A stretch of 40,424 nt of DNA from an uncultured Erysipelotrichaceae bacterium (GTDB lineage: Bacteria > Bacillota_I > Bacilli_A > Erysipelotrichales > Erysipelotrichaceae). The first letter of the stretch is position 1, and each line of letters starts with the position of its first letter. This document shows, in pieces, positions 7,101 through 16,437 of this stretch. The notes under the pieces were generated by a model. The model made no database searches, had not been told where the DNA came from, and worked only from the letters and a program-made list of their open reading frames with translations. The DNA lies in NCBI GenBank assembly GCA_902766005.1, contig CACXCB010000243.1:1-40424 (forward strand), read 5' to 3'. The translations under genes were made by a program, and so were the position numbers.

Positions 7101-9074
7101 ATGAGAAATACGGACGAAGAACAAAGAATCATACTTGTGTGTTTATCTGCATCACCAAGTAATGAAAGGGTAATTCGCTCTGCTTCAAAGATGTTTGTGA
7201 AGCAGAGAGATATCTTTCTTGCGCTTTACGCAGGTTTTTACGAAAAAGATACCAGCCAGGACAAAAGACTGCAGGATAATATGGATTTGGCTAAAGAATG
7301 CGGGGCTCGGGTGGATATTATCGAAAGCAGGGAAGTTGCTTTGACTATTGCAGAATATGCTAAAAGAAACAATGTAACAGATATGTTTATCGGCAGCAGC
7401 GCACCGTCTCATATTCTCCAATCAAAAACCATTTCGGAACAATTGGTTGCTTCATTGCCTGAAGTGGATATTCATATTATCCCCGATGCTAAAGCTTCTT
7501 CTTATCCTCAAGCATACAAAAAAACAAACGGGGTTGTTTGGAATTTCCGTGATCTGCTGATGGTAATCGGCATAATGGCAATTGCAACAGGCCTTGGATA
7601 CTGGTTTTATCATTCCCGATACAGCAATTCAAATATCATTACAATATATATTCTGGCAGTGCTGATTGCTTCGGCGTTAACTTCTCATCAGCTCTATGGA
7701 ATTATTGCTGCAGTTCTGTATATTCTGCTGTTTAATTATTTGTTTATCGATCCTAGATTTACGTTTCTTGTATATGATCCGGAATATCTTGTAACGTATT
7801 TTGTCACGATTATCGCTGCGCTGATAACCGGTTCTTTAGCTGCAAAACTGAAAAGCATAGCCTGGGAATCAGCAGAAACGGCTTATCAGGCTAAGGTCCT
7901 GCTTGATACATCCAATCAGCTGCAGAAAGCGACAAACAGTGAAGAAATGATTCGTATTGCATGTATACAGCTTTCAGACCTTCTGAAAAGAGATATATAT
8001 TATTATAAAATTGATGAAAAAGGGAATATCGCCATGGCGGGGATGTCATTGCGTAATAATGATGCATATAAAGCTGTGGAACTCAGTACGATGGAGAAAG
8101 AGGCAATTCTCTGGACATATGAAAACGGACATCATTCCGGTGCATTTACCAGTCATTATTCCGGCTGCAAATACAGATATTTGAGCATATATACAGAAGG
8201 AGTCCGTTATGGTATTATCGGCATCCGCATGGACCAGAAAAGGCTGACAACTTTTGAAAAAACAATTCTGCTTTCGATCATTAATGAATTTACAATGTCA
8301 TTGGACAATGAAACCATGAATAAGCAGAAACAGTTAGCAGAAATTAACGCAGAGACAGAACGGTTCCGTTCCGGTCTTCTCAGGTCTGTGTCCCATGATT
8401 TAAGAACACCTTTGACCGCAATTTACGGCAATGCCGGCAACCTTCTGCAAAACGGAGATGTCCTGAGCGAAGAGGAGAAAAAGAACATATACAGCGATAT
8501 CCAGGAAGATGCATTCTGGCTGCACGGACAGATGGAAAATATTTTATCCATGACAAAACTGGAAAACAATCCGGATATGCATCTGACACCTGTCAATGTT
8601 GATGATGTGATTGAGGAGAGCCTGAAACATCTGGATCCGCATGCAGATGAACATCATATTTCATTTCAGGAATCCTATGACTGCTCGTTTGCGTTAATGG
8701 ATGCCAGGATGATTGTCCTTGTCTTGACCAACCTGATCAACAATGCGATAAAATATACACCGCCCGGATCGGATATCACCATCGAAAAAGAAAAGAAGGG
8801 AAAACAGATTTGGATTATTGTGAAAGATAACGGCAATGGAATATCTGATGAAGACAAGAAACATATTTTTGATTTGTATTATACCGGCAGGCACAGTCTT
8901 TCCGACAGCTGCCGCAGCATGGGAATCGGATTGAACTTATGTGATTTGATTTTGAAAGCACACCATCAGACAATAGAAGTGGCGGATAATATTCCGCATG
9001 GTGCTCTGTTTCGTTTTTCACTGGAAGTGCTGGGGGTAAATGAAGATGAAAGATTTCAAAATTCTGATCGTTGA
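7101..9074 (+). CDS. KdpD-like sensor histidine kinase lacking the KdpD N-terminal domain
   Basis: This 657-residue kinase has, in order, a Usp-like domain (about 8-130), four closely spaced membrane segments of the DUF4118/KdpD type (about 150-248), a GAF-like region (about 265-400) and a HisKA/HATPase core. His432 lies in SHDLRTPLTAIYG; the N box is NLINNAIKYTPPG, with G boxes DNGNGIS and GIGLNL. Classical KdpD (near 890 residues) has an extra N-terminal ATP-binding KdpD domain, absent here. The Usp domain contains S16-A-S18, then 20 residues, then F39-L-A-L-Y43, almost identical to the SxS-x20-FTAxY c-di-AMP site described for Staphylococcus aureus KdpD. The ATG at 7080 is an alternative start with no ribosome binding site; 7101 has AAAGG. 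It overlaps the regulator gene by 35 nt. Confidence 0.88.
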   Translation: MRNTDEEQRIILVCLSASPSNERVIRSASKMFVKQRDIFLALYAGFYEKDTSQDKRLQDNMDLAKECGARVDIIESREVALTIAEYAKRNNVTDMFIGSSAPSHILQSKTISEQLVASLPEVDIHIIPDAKASSYPQAYKKTNGVVWNFRDLLMVIGIMAIATGLGYWFYHSRYSNSNIITIYILAVLIASALTSHQLYGIIAAVLYILLFNYLFIDPRFTFLVYDPEYLVTYFVTIIAALITGSLAAKLKSIAWESAETAYQAKVLLDTSNQLQKATNSEEMIRIACIQLSDLLKRDIYYYKIDEKGNIAMAGMSLRNNDAYKAVELSTMEKEAILWTYENGHHSGAFTSHYSGCKYRYLSIYTEGVRYGIIGIRMDQKRLTTFEKTILLSIINEFTMSLDNETMNKQKQLAEINAETERFRSGLLRSVSHDLRTPLTAIYGNAGNLLQNGDVLSEEEKKNIYSDIQEDAFWLHGQMENILSMTKLENNPDMHLTPVNVDDVIEESLKHLDPHADEHHISFQESYDCSFALMDARMIVLVLTNLINNAIKYTPPGSDITIEKEKKGKQIWIIVKDNGNGISDEDKKHIFDLYYTGRHSLSDSCRSMGIGLNLCDLILKAHHQTIEVADNIPHGALFRFSLEVLGVNEDERFQNSDR

Positions 9075-9738
9075 AGATGATAAATCCATCATGAATTTAA
9101 TTACAACGACTTTGAAAATCAATCAGTATGCATACATCAATGCCGGCAATGGTACTGAGGCACTTTCTCTATGTACATCCCATCATCCCGATCTGATCCT
9201 GATGGATCTCGGTCTTCCGGATATTGACGGTATTGAAGTGATTCGTACCATTCGCACATGGTCGATGACACCGATTGTGGTCATCAGCGCAAGAGGAGAG
9301 GATGAAGATAAAATCGAAGCCCTGGATACAGGTGCGGATGATTATCTGACCAAGCCGTTTTCCGTCAATGAACTTCTGGCAAGAATCCGTGCTGTACAGA
9401 GAAGGCTGCAGTATCCGGTTATGAATAACGATGAGCAGGCTGTTTTTGTGAATGGGGACCTGAAGATTGATTATGCTTCTTCCCTGGTTACACTGGAAGA
9501 AAAACAGCTGCACTTAACCCCGATTGAATACAAACTTTTGTGCCTTCTGGCGAAGAATGCCGGCAAGGTATTAACACATTCGTACATTATTGATCATATC
9601 TGGGGAAACGGTATAGAATCGGATATTGTTTCCTTAAGGGTGTATATGACAGGCCTCAGGAAAAAGCTGAAAACAGAAAAGGAAGAGAGCCTGATTCAGA
9701 CACATATCGGTATCGGTTATCAGATGATCCGCATGTAA
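9040..9738 (+). CDS. KdpE-like OmpR-family response regulator
   Basis: This 232-residue protein has a receiver domain with acidic pocket E12/D13/D14, phospho-acceptor D56 in LILMDLGLPD, S83 and K105 (DYLTKPF), followed by a winged-helix OmpR/PhoB DNA-binding domain (about 128-230). It is the cognate partner of the overlapping KdpD-like kinase. The start at 9040 or the ATG two codons later at 9046 is equally possible; a GGGGG site lies upstream. The best target in view is the tandem TTAA array at 4733-4790, which has the 10-11-bp periodicity used by this DNA-binding family. No kdpFABC genes are present, so the regulated transporter is probably KtrAB. Confidence 0.9.
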   Translation: MKMKDFKILIVEDDKSIMNLITTTLKINQYAYINAGNGTEALSLCTSHHPDLILMDLGLPDIDGIEVIRTIRTWSMTPIVVISARGEDEDKIEALDTGADDYLTKPFSVNELLARIRAVQRRLQYPVMNNDEQAVFVNGDLKIDYASSLVTLEEKQLHLTPIEYKLLCLLAKNAGKVLTHSYIIDHIWGNGIESDIVSLRVYMTGLRKKLKTEKEESLIQTHIGIGYQMIRM

Positions 9739-9794
9739 AAGTTGTTTTCTTTTTGGATAATAAAATACTATAATTAACCAAAGAGGTAGATTTT

Positions 9795-11063
9795 ATGTTG
9801 AATCAGAGTATCAAAGACACATTATATCAGATCATGAAGGAAGAACTGATTCCTGCAATGGGCTGTACCGAACCGATCGCTCTGGCATATGCATGTGCAA
9901 AGGCAAAAGAGGTATTGGGACAAAGACCGGAATGGATATCTGCATCCTGCAGCGGCAATATTATCAAGAATGTCAGATGTGTCTTTATTCCCAATTCCAA
10001 CGGCATGACAGGCATAGAAGCTGCCTGTGTCCTTGGGGCATTGGGCGGCAGTTCTGCCAAAGAGATGGAAGTGCTTGCGGATGTAACACCTGCAATCATT
10101 GAGGAAGCCAAGCAGTATATCAATGCAGGAAAATGTGAAGTTTCCTATCTGGATTCGGAAATTCCTTTGCATTTTGTGATTGAGATGAAGGCGCAGGAGC
10201 ACCAAGTTGCCCTGGAAGTAAAACACTCCCATATGAATATCACAAAGATTGAAAAAGACGGACAGATTCTTTTTGAAAAAGAAGAGGAAGAGGCCTTTTC
10301 GGAAGAGGGTATTGACCGTTCCATATTGAATCTTGATCTGATCAAGGAATATGCCGATACGATTGAAATCGAGGAAATCAAGCCTTTGTTTGAAAGAGTC
10401 ATCCGTTGCAATATGGCAATCGCTGAAGAAGGCATGAAAGGTAAATACGGTGTCGGCATCGGCAATATTCTGCAAGCGCAGGGCGGTGATGTTTATCATC
10501 GCATTAAAGCTTTTGCGGCAGCAGGATCTGAAGCAAGAATGGGCGGATGTGATTTACCTGTGATTATCAATTCAGGCAGTGGCAATCAGGGTATTGCTTC
10601 CTCAGTGCCGGTAATTGTTTATGCCATGCATATTCATGCCAGTGAAGAATTGTTGTACAGGTCTTTGGTATTTTCGGCTCTGTTGACAATCTATCAGAAA
10701 GAGTTTATCGGCAGATTATCCGCATTCTGCGGAGCAGTATCAGCGACCTGCTCAAGCGGAGCAGCTATAACGTATATGGAGGGCGGAAGCATTGAGCAAA
10801 TCCAGATGACCATTGACAGCACTTTGGCGATTACGCCGGGTATCATCTGTGATGGAGCAAAAATCTCCTGTGCTGCTAAGATTGCTTCGGGATTGGATGC
10901 ATCTTTACTGGCACACACAATGGCAATGAATGATAAACAGTATGAACCAAATACAGGTATCTTAAAAGATACTGTGGATGAAACCATTCATACCGTTGGC
11001 CATATCGGCAAAGTCGGTATGAAAGATACCGATAAAGAAATCATCAAATCGATGCTCAAATAA
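9795..11063 (+). CDS. UPF0597/CyuA-like L-cysteine desulfidase or serine dehydratase-like enzyme
   Basis: This 422-residue protein belongs to the serine-dehydratase alpha-chain superfamily, UPF0597 (YhaM/CyuA) branch. The N-terminal MGCTEPIALAY motif (Cys24), the GSGNQGI segment and the cysteine-rich region CGAVSATCSSGAA followed by GIICDGAK and SCAAKIASG are characteristic and supply ligands for an oxygen-sensitive 4Fe-4S cluster. E. coli and archaeal relatives break L-cysteine into pyruvate, ammonia and sulfide; L-serine is the alternative substrate in related enzymes. The gene stands alone, with an AGAGG ribosome binding site and its own terminator at 11067-11090. It follows the potassium operon by 56 nt, which contain a TATAAT box (9769-9774) without a clear -35. 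Confidence 0.85.
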   Translation: MLNQSIKDTLYQIMKEELIPAMGCTEPIALAYACAKAKEVLGQRPEWISASCSGNIIKNVRCVFIPNSNGMTGIEAACVLGALGGSSAKEMEVLADVTPAIIEEAKQYINAGKCEVSYLDSEIPLHFVIEMKAQEHQVALEVKHSHMNITKIEKDGQILFEKEEEEAFSEEGIDRSILNLDLIKEYADTIEIEEIKPLFERVIRCNMAIAEEGMKGKYGVGIGNILQAQGGDVYHRIKAFAAAGSEARMGGCDLPVIINSGSGNQGIASSVPVIVYAMHIHASEELLYRSLVFSALLTIYQKEFIGRLSAFCGAVSATCSSGAAITYMEGGSIEQIQMTIDSTLAITPGIICDGAKISCAAKIASGLDASLLAHTMAMNDKQYEPNTGILKDTVDETIHTVGHIGKVGMKDTDKEIIKSMLK

Positions 11064-11066
11064 AAC

Positions 11067-11090
11067 AGACTCGCAATGAGTCTATTTTTT
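11067..11090 (+). terminator. Terminator after the CyuA-like gene
   Basis: AGACTC (11067-11072) pairs with GAGTCT (11078-11083), followed by ATTTTTT. It overlaps the last codons of the convergent tautomerase gene. Confidence 0.75.
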
Positions 11091-11453
11091 CTGGTATATA
11101 TCTGTATGGTAGGTATCTCCAAACAAGGTCCATGTTTCGACACCGGGCTGGAAGATGATATAAACACTGTCCGATGGGATGGCAGTAACTGCTTCCAGTG
11201 TATTTAATATTTCTTTCCCCAGCTTTTCCAGATCCTCTGTTTTGGCATCACCGTAATGCTGAACAGTAACTGCTGCACCTCTTTCCATTTCGTATCCGCT
11301 GAGATATAAATGGTAGTCATCCTGGATGCCGATCATCAGGTAATCCTCCGTCTTTCCGCTTAACAGGCTGATTGCCTGGCCTAATTGTAATTTGATTGCT
11401 TCTCTTTGATCACTGCTGATAGACATGGTGATTTTGATATCGATAAATGGCAT
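11082..11453 (-). CDS. MIF-type tautomerase superfamily protein
   Basis: This 123-residue protein resembles macrophage migration inhibitory factor and bacterial MIF-like tautomerases. It starts MPFIDIKIT, giving the N-terminal catalytic proline after Met removal, and keeps the repeated beta-alpha-beta pattern, the LGQAISLLSGKTEDYLMI stretch and the late DSVYIIFQP strand typical of the family. The start at 11453 has a strong AGGAGG site and places Pro at position 2; the frame is open 75 nt further upstream without a start signal. The family catalyses keto-enol tautomerisation (for example of phenylpyruvate); the real substrate here is unknown. It is divergent from the dienelactone-hydrolase-like gene with a 76-bp gap. 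Confidence 0.78.
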   Translation of the reverse strand: MPFIDIKITMSISSDQREAIKLQLGQAISLLSGKTEDYLMIGIQDDYHLYLSGYEMERGAAVTVQHYGDAKTEDLEKLGKEILNTLEAVTAIPSDSVYIIFQPGVETWTLFGDTYHTDIYQKK

Positions 11454-11472
11454 GATGTTTCCTCCTGAAATC

Positions 11473-11502
11473 ATTTTAGCATGTATTTGAATTATCTGGT
11501 AA
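11473..11502 (-). promoter_or_regulatory. Putative promoter of the tautomerase gene
   Basis: On the minus strand, TTACCA (11502-11497) and TAAAAT (11478-11473) are separated by 18 nt, giving a plausible sigma-A promoter about 20 nt before the ATG at 11453. The match to the -35 consensus is partial. Confidence 0.4.
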
Positions 11503-11529
11503 TATATATGTAACAGGAGATTTAACAAT

Positions 11530-12291
11530 ATGTGGAATGAATTGAAGACAGATTCCTATGAAGGAATGGTCGCTGAAACAATACAAATCAGTGATGGTAC
11601 CAACAGCATCCGTGCCTATTATTCCAGACCTTTAGGCACAGGGCCATATCCTTCCATTGTCCTGATTCCCCATATGCCGGGATGGGATGAATGGTGCCGT
11701 GAAACATCCAGAAGATTCACCCAGCATGGTTATGCGGTTATGTGTCCGGATATTTACCGTGAATTCGGATCAGGCACACCGACGGAAGTATCCAAAAAGG
11801 CAATGGAGAACGGCGGAGTCCATGATGACAGTGTCATGGCGGATGCCAAAGGATGTCTTGATTTCTTAAAAGCACAGCCCATGAGTAATGGGAAAACAGG
11901 TGTCATCGGCATGTGTTCCGGGGGCAGACATGCCTTTATGGCAGCGTGCACGGTAGATGGCTTTGATGCAGCAGTTGACTGCTGGGGTGGTTTTGTGGTT
12001 ATGGAGAAAGAACAGCTGAGTGAAGCAAGACCTGTTTCTCCGTTAGATTACACAGAGCAGCTGCAGATTCCGCTGCTTGGCATTTTCGGCAATGATGACA
12101 AGCATCCGTCTGTAGAAGAAGTCAATATTCTTGAGGAGGAATTAAAGAAGTTCGGAAAGGATTACACCTTCTACCGGTATGATGGTGCAGGTCATGGAAT
12201 ATGGTATTATGACAAGCCGATGTACCGATGGGAACAGGCAATGGATTCCTTTAATAAAGTTCAGGAATTCTTTGATCAGCACTTGAAGTAA
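11530..12291 (+). CDS. Dienelactone hydrolase family protein
   Basis: This 253-residue alpha/beta hydrolase belongs to the dienelactone hydrolase family. The nucleophile elbow is GMCSGG with Cys129, the cysteine nucleophile typical of the family rather than serine. The acid is D189 or D190 in FGNDDKHPS, and the histidine is His222 in GAGHGIWYYD. The sequence is cytosolic, without a signal peptide. It starts after AGGAGA and is followed by the hairpin at 12297-12318. These enzymes hydrolyse lactones or esters; no aromatic-degradation genes are nearby, so the natural substrate is unknown. Divergent pairing with a tautomerase could mean joint action on an enol or lactone compound, which is inference only. 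Confidence 0.85.
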   Translation: MWNELKTDSYEGMVAETIQISDGTNSIRAYYSRPLGTGPYPSIVLIPHMPGWDEWCRETSRRFTQHGYAVMCPDIYREFGSGTPTEVSKKAMENGGVHDDSVMADAKGCLDFLKAQPMSNGKTGVIGMCSGGRHAFMAACTVDGFDAAVDCWGGFVVMEKEQLSEARPVSPLDYTEQLQIPLLGIFGNDDKHPSVEEVNILEEELKKFGKDYTFYRYDGAGHGIWYYDKPMYRWEQAMDSFNKVQEFFDQHLK

Positions 12292-12296
12292 AGAAC

Positions 12297-12318
12297 AGCC
12301 GCTCAGCGGCTTTCTTTT
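12297..12318 (+). terminator. Hairpin terminator just ahead of the anSME-type gene
   Basis: AGCCGC (12297-12302) and GCGGCT (12306-12311) form a tight GC-rich stem followed by TTCTTTT. The next gene's Shine-Dalgarno begins at 12319, leaving no room for a promoter between them. Confidence 0.75.
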
Positions 12319-12328
12319 GGAGATTGAT

Positions 12329-13477
12329 ATGAGAAACTTTGTCACAATGGCTAAACCTGTCGGCTCTTTTTGCAATATGAGCTGTTCATATTGTTACTAC
12401 CTGCATGCAGATAATCAGCAGGATATGAAAGACATGAGAATGTCAGATGAAGTGTTGGAAACATATATTCGTTCTATGATACAAGCTGTAGATGGAGAGG
12501 TTGTTTCGTTTACGTGGCATGGTGGCGAACCGACATTGGCTGGATTGGATTTTTATCAGAAGGCCATAGCTTTGCAGAAGAAATACTGCCCCAAAAACAA
12601 AACCATCTGGAATAATATACAGACAAACGGTCTGTTGATCGACGATGCATGGTGTACGTTTTTAAAGAACAATCATTTTGATGTCGGATTAAGCATTGAT
12701 GGAACAAGGTTTGTACATGATCAGTATCGGAATGATGCCGGCGGCAACGACACTTATCAAAAAGTACAGAATACATTAAAACTGTTTCAGAAATACAAAA
12801 TACAGCCGGATCTTTTATGCACGGTAACAGATGCAACTGCTGAAAATGCAAAATCTGTATATTCAGCTTTGCGTGGTTATCATACCGGATGGATTCAGTT
12901 TATTCCGATTGTCAGAAGAGATAATAACGGAAATGTTACAGAGGATTCCGTCAAACCGCAGGCATACGGGAAATTTTTGAAAACGGTTTTCAGGGAATGG
13001 TTTACAAAAGATCTCGGTAAACTGAATGTTCAGCTATTTGCGGAAACCGCATTGGTTTTATTAGGAAAAAAAGCCAATGTATGCTGGCTGAATGAAACCT
13101 GCGGGAATGTTCTTGTTGTGGAGAAAAACGGTAATGTATATTCCTGTGATCATTTTGTGGATCGTCATCACCTTTTGGGAAATCTGATGACAAACGATCT
13201 CGGGGATTTGTATGACGGGAAGGTGCAGAGAGAATTCGGTAATCAAAAAGGGAGTGTTTCACAAAGATGCAGACAGTGTCCATGGCTGTTTATATGCCAT
13301 GGAGGATGTCCGAAAGACCGTTTCCTGGAAGAAGAAGGAGAAAACCAATACTATCTTTGTGAAGGAATGAAAATGTATCTGGATTATGCAGTACCATTGC
13401 TGAAAGAAGCTATGGAGATGAGTCAGAGTGGTTTTACATCCGGACAGATCATGAAAGAGTTGAAAAAGAAAGTATGA
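12329..13477 (+). CDS. Anaerobic sulfatase-maturase-type radical SAM/SPASM enzyme
   Basis: This 382-residue protein has the radical SAM motif Cys15-x3-Cys19-x2-Cys22 (CNMSCSYCYY), the GGEPTL glycine motif, and a C-terminal SPASM domain with cysteines in NGNVYSCDHFV, QRCRQCPWLFICHGGCPKD and YYLCEGM for two auxiliary 4Fe-4S clusters. Length and motif order match anaerobic sulfatase-maturating enzymes, which convert an active-site Cys or Ser of sulfatases to formylglycine. The ATG at 12329 has GGAG six bases upstream; an earlier in-frame TTG inside the preceding terminator is rejected. No sulfatase gene is in view, so the substrate protein is elsewhere or different. The AI-2E-family membrane protein follows after 28 nt. 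Confidence 0.85.
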   Translation: MRNFVTMAKPVGSFCNMSCSYCYYLHADNQQDMKDMRMSDEVLETYIRSMIQAVDGEVVSFTWHGGEPTLAGLDFYQKAIALQKKYCPKNKTIWNNIQTNGLLIDDAWCTFLKNNHFDVGLSIDGTRFVHDQYRNDAGGNDTYQKVQNTLKLFQKYKIQPDLLCTVTDATAENAKSVYSALRGYHTGWIQFIPIVRRDNNGNVTEDSVKPQAYGKFLKTVFREWFTKDLGKLNVQLFAETALVLLGKKANVCWLNETCGNVLVVEKNGNVYSCDHFVDRHHLLGNLMTNDLGDLYDGKVQREFGNQKGSVSQRCRQCPWLFICHGGCPKDRFLEEEGENQYYLCEGMKMYLDYAVPLLKEAMEMSQSGFTSGQIMKELKKKV

Positions 13478-13505
13478 AAGCCTATGATTTTTACGGAGGG
13501 AGATC

Positions 13506-14678
13506 ATGAATACTTTTGATCAGAAAAAATTTCTCATCAATGTTGCCTCAGCAACAGCTGTCATATGTTTTATTATTCTGCTTTTTTTCCGCACATCTTT
13601 CTTTATTAGCGTTTTCACGAAATTGATGAATATCATAGCACCGTTTATTTATGGCGCGGTGATCGCATATCTTCTTCATCCTGTCAGCACATGGATTGAA
13701 AAGGGATTGTTGAAACTGATTCAGGGAAAAAACGGAATGGTGAGGATGCTGTCGGTTATATCGGCAATCATACTGATGCTTGTTTTGATTGCTCTTTTGC
13801 TGATAGCGGTTATTCCGGAATTGATCACCAGTATTTCCGAACTTGTCAGACAGCTGCCTCATGCTGTGGATCAGTTCGAATTGTGGATGGATTCTTTGCA
13901 GGTTCCTGCCTCAGCAGAAGCGGTAGACGGTATTCAATCGACATTGGATGCTATCACGGAATATGTGCAGAATTTCCTGCAGACAAACATTCTGCCACAG
14001 CTGACCAATTTCATGACAAGCATGACATCCGGTATTTCCGGTGTGATCGGGGTTTTAAAGAATTTCGTACTCGGAACAATTATCTCCATTTATCTTCTCG
14101 GGAGTTGGGAGAAATTCTTCTTTCAGATCAAGATGATCACATACGCTTTGTTACCGCACAATGCGGCTGAATGGATCAAAAAAGAAGTACATCTGACAGA
14201 TGAAAAATTCAGTGGATTTATCTATGGAAAACTGATTGATTCGTTAATCATCGGTATTTTGTGTTTCATCTTTGTCAGCCTGACAAAGATGCCCTATGCC
14301 ATGCTCATCAGCATTGTTGTGGGGGTTACAAATATTATTCCGTTTTTCGGTCCTTATCTCGGTGCGATTCCTTCGGCAATTCTGATTCTGACTGTATCAC
14401 CTGCCAAATGCATTATCTTTATTATTTTCATCATCATCCTGCAGCAGATAGACGGCAATGTGATCGGCCCCCATATTCTGGGAGATAAACTTGGTTTATC
14501 CGCTTTCTGGATACTCTTCTCTATTTTGTTCTTCGGTGCATTATGGGGCGTAGGAGGCATGCTGGTGGGTGCTCCTTTATTTGCGGTATTGTATGATTTG
14601 GCAAGGGATTTTATTTTAAACAAGTTGCATCAAAAAGGGGAAACGGATATTCTGCAATCATATAGAGAAAAAGACTGA
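13506..14678 (+). CDS. AI-2E family transporter (PerM/YdbI/TqsA superfamily) membrane protein
   Basis: This 390-residue polytopic membrane protein matches the AI-2E transporter (UPF0118) family. It has two hydrophobic segments near the N-terminus, a pair around residues 75-105, a long soluble central part (about 110-175) rich in amphipathic helix, and a C-terminal membrane block. The family signatures GKLIDSLIIGILCFI, VVGVTNIIPFFGP and GPHILGDKLGLSAFW are all present. Family members have been linked to autoinducer-2 export and to Na+(Li+)/H+ exchange, so the transported species cannot be told from sequence. A GGAGGGAG site precedes the start, and the gene ends in a terminator. It is probably co-transcribed with the radical SAM gene. 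Confidence 0.85.
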   Translation: MNTFDQKKFLINVASATAVICFIILLFFRTSFFISVFTKLMNIIAPFIYGAVIAYLLHPVSTWIEKGLLKLIQGKNGMVRMLSVISAIILMLVLIALLLIAVIPELITSISELVRQLPHAVDQFELWMDSLQVPASAEAVDGIQSTLDAITEYVQNFLQTNILPQLTNFMTSMTSGISGVIGVLKNFVLGTIISIYLLGSWEKFFFQIKMITYALLPHNAAEWIKKEVHLTDEKFSGFIYGKLIDSLIIGILCFIFVSLTKMPYAMLISIVVGVTNIIPFFGPYLGAIPSAILILTVSPAKCIIFIIFIIILQQIDGNVIGPHILGDKLGLSAFWILFSILFFGALWGVGGMLVGAPLFAVLYDLARDFILNKLHQKGETDILQSYREKD

Positions 14679-14692
14679 AAGGTCTTTTTTTT
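14667..14692 (+). terminator. Terminator after the AI-2E family gene
   Basis: AAAAAGAC and GTCTTTTTT flank a short TGAAAG loop, ending in a run of eight T residues. The stem overlaps the stop codon of the membrane-protein gene. Confidence 0.65.
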
Positions 14693-14703
14693 CGGGCTTG
14701 ACA

Positions 14704-14733
14704 TTGATCATGCTGTGAGGTGTTTGGTATAAT
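14704..14733 (+). promoter_or_regulatory. Promoter of the GH1 gene
   Basis: TATAAT at 14728-14733 is preceded by TG plus one base (extended -10). TTGATC at 14704-14709 is a possible -35 with an 18-nt spacer. A full TTGACA at 14698-14703 is too far away (24 nt) for a standard promoter. No cre-like palindrome was seen. Confidence 0.6.
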
Positions 14734-14747
14734 AATGAAAAGAATAA

Positions 14748-16256
<1,509 letters not shown>

Positions 16257-16342
16257 ACGTATTATTCATTCAGAGATGTCTTGAGGGTCTTGGCTTAAGA
16301 ATTGCACAACAAGGCTTGAATGGAAATCTTTAAGCAGGAAAT

Positions 16343-16388
16343 AAAGAACGGCCGCATCGGGCATTATGCCCGGTGCAGTCGTTCTTTT
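16343..16388 (+). terminator. Long hairpin terminator of the GH1 gene
   Basis: AAAGAACG (16343-16350) pairs with CGTTCTTT (from 16380), and an inner GCATCGGGCAT/ATGCCCGGTGC stem pairs almost fully. The right arm ends in TTTT. The 90 bases between the GH1 stop and this hairpin hold nothing I recognise. Confidence 0.75.
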
Positions 16389-16437
16389 ACTTTGAAATTC
16401 TGAAGTGCATGTCAAGATAGAAGAACTATTGGATCGC

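Noticed and set aside
9822-10499. 225-codon minus-strand open frame inside the CyuA-like gene
   Set aside because: Antisense shadow of a strongly recognised enzyme; no start signal or family resemblance.
14698-14733. TTGACA at 14698-14703 as the -35 of the GH1 promoter
   Set aside because: The spacer to TATAAT is 24 nt, too long; TTGATC at 18 nt plus the extended -10 is more likely.
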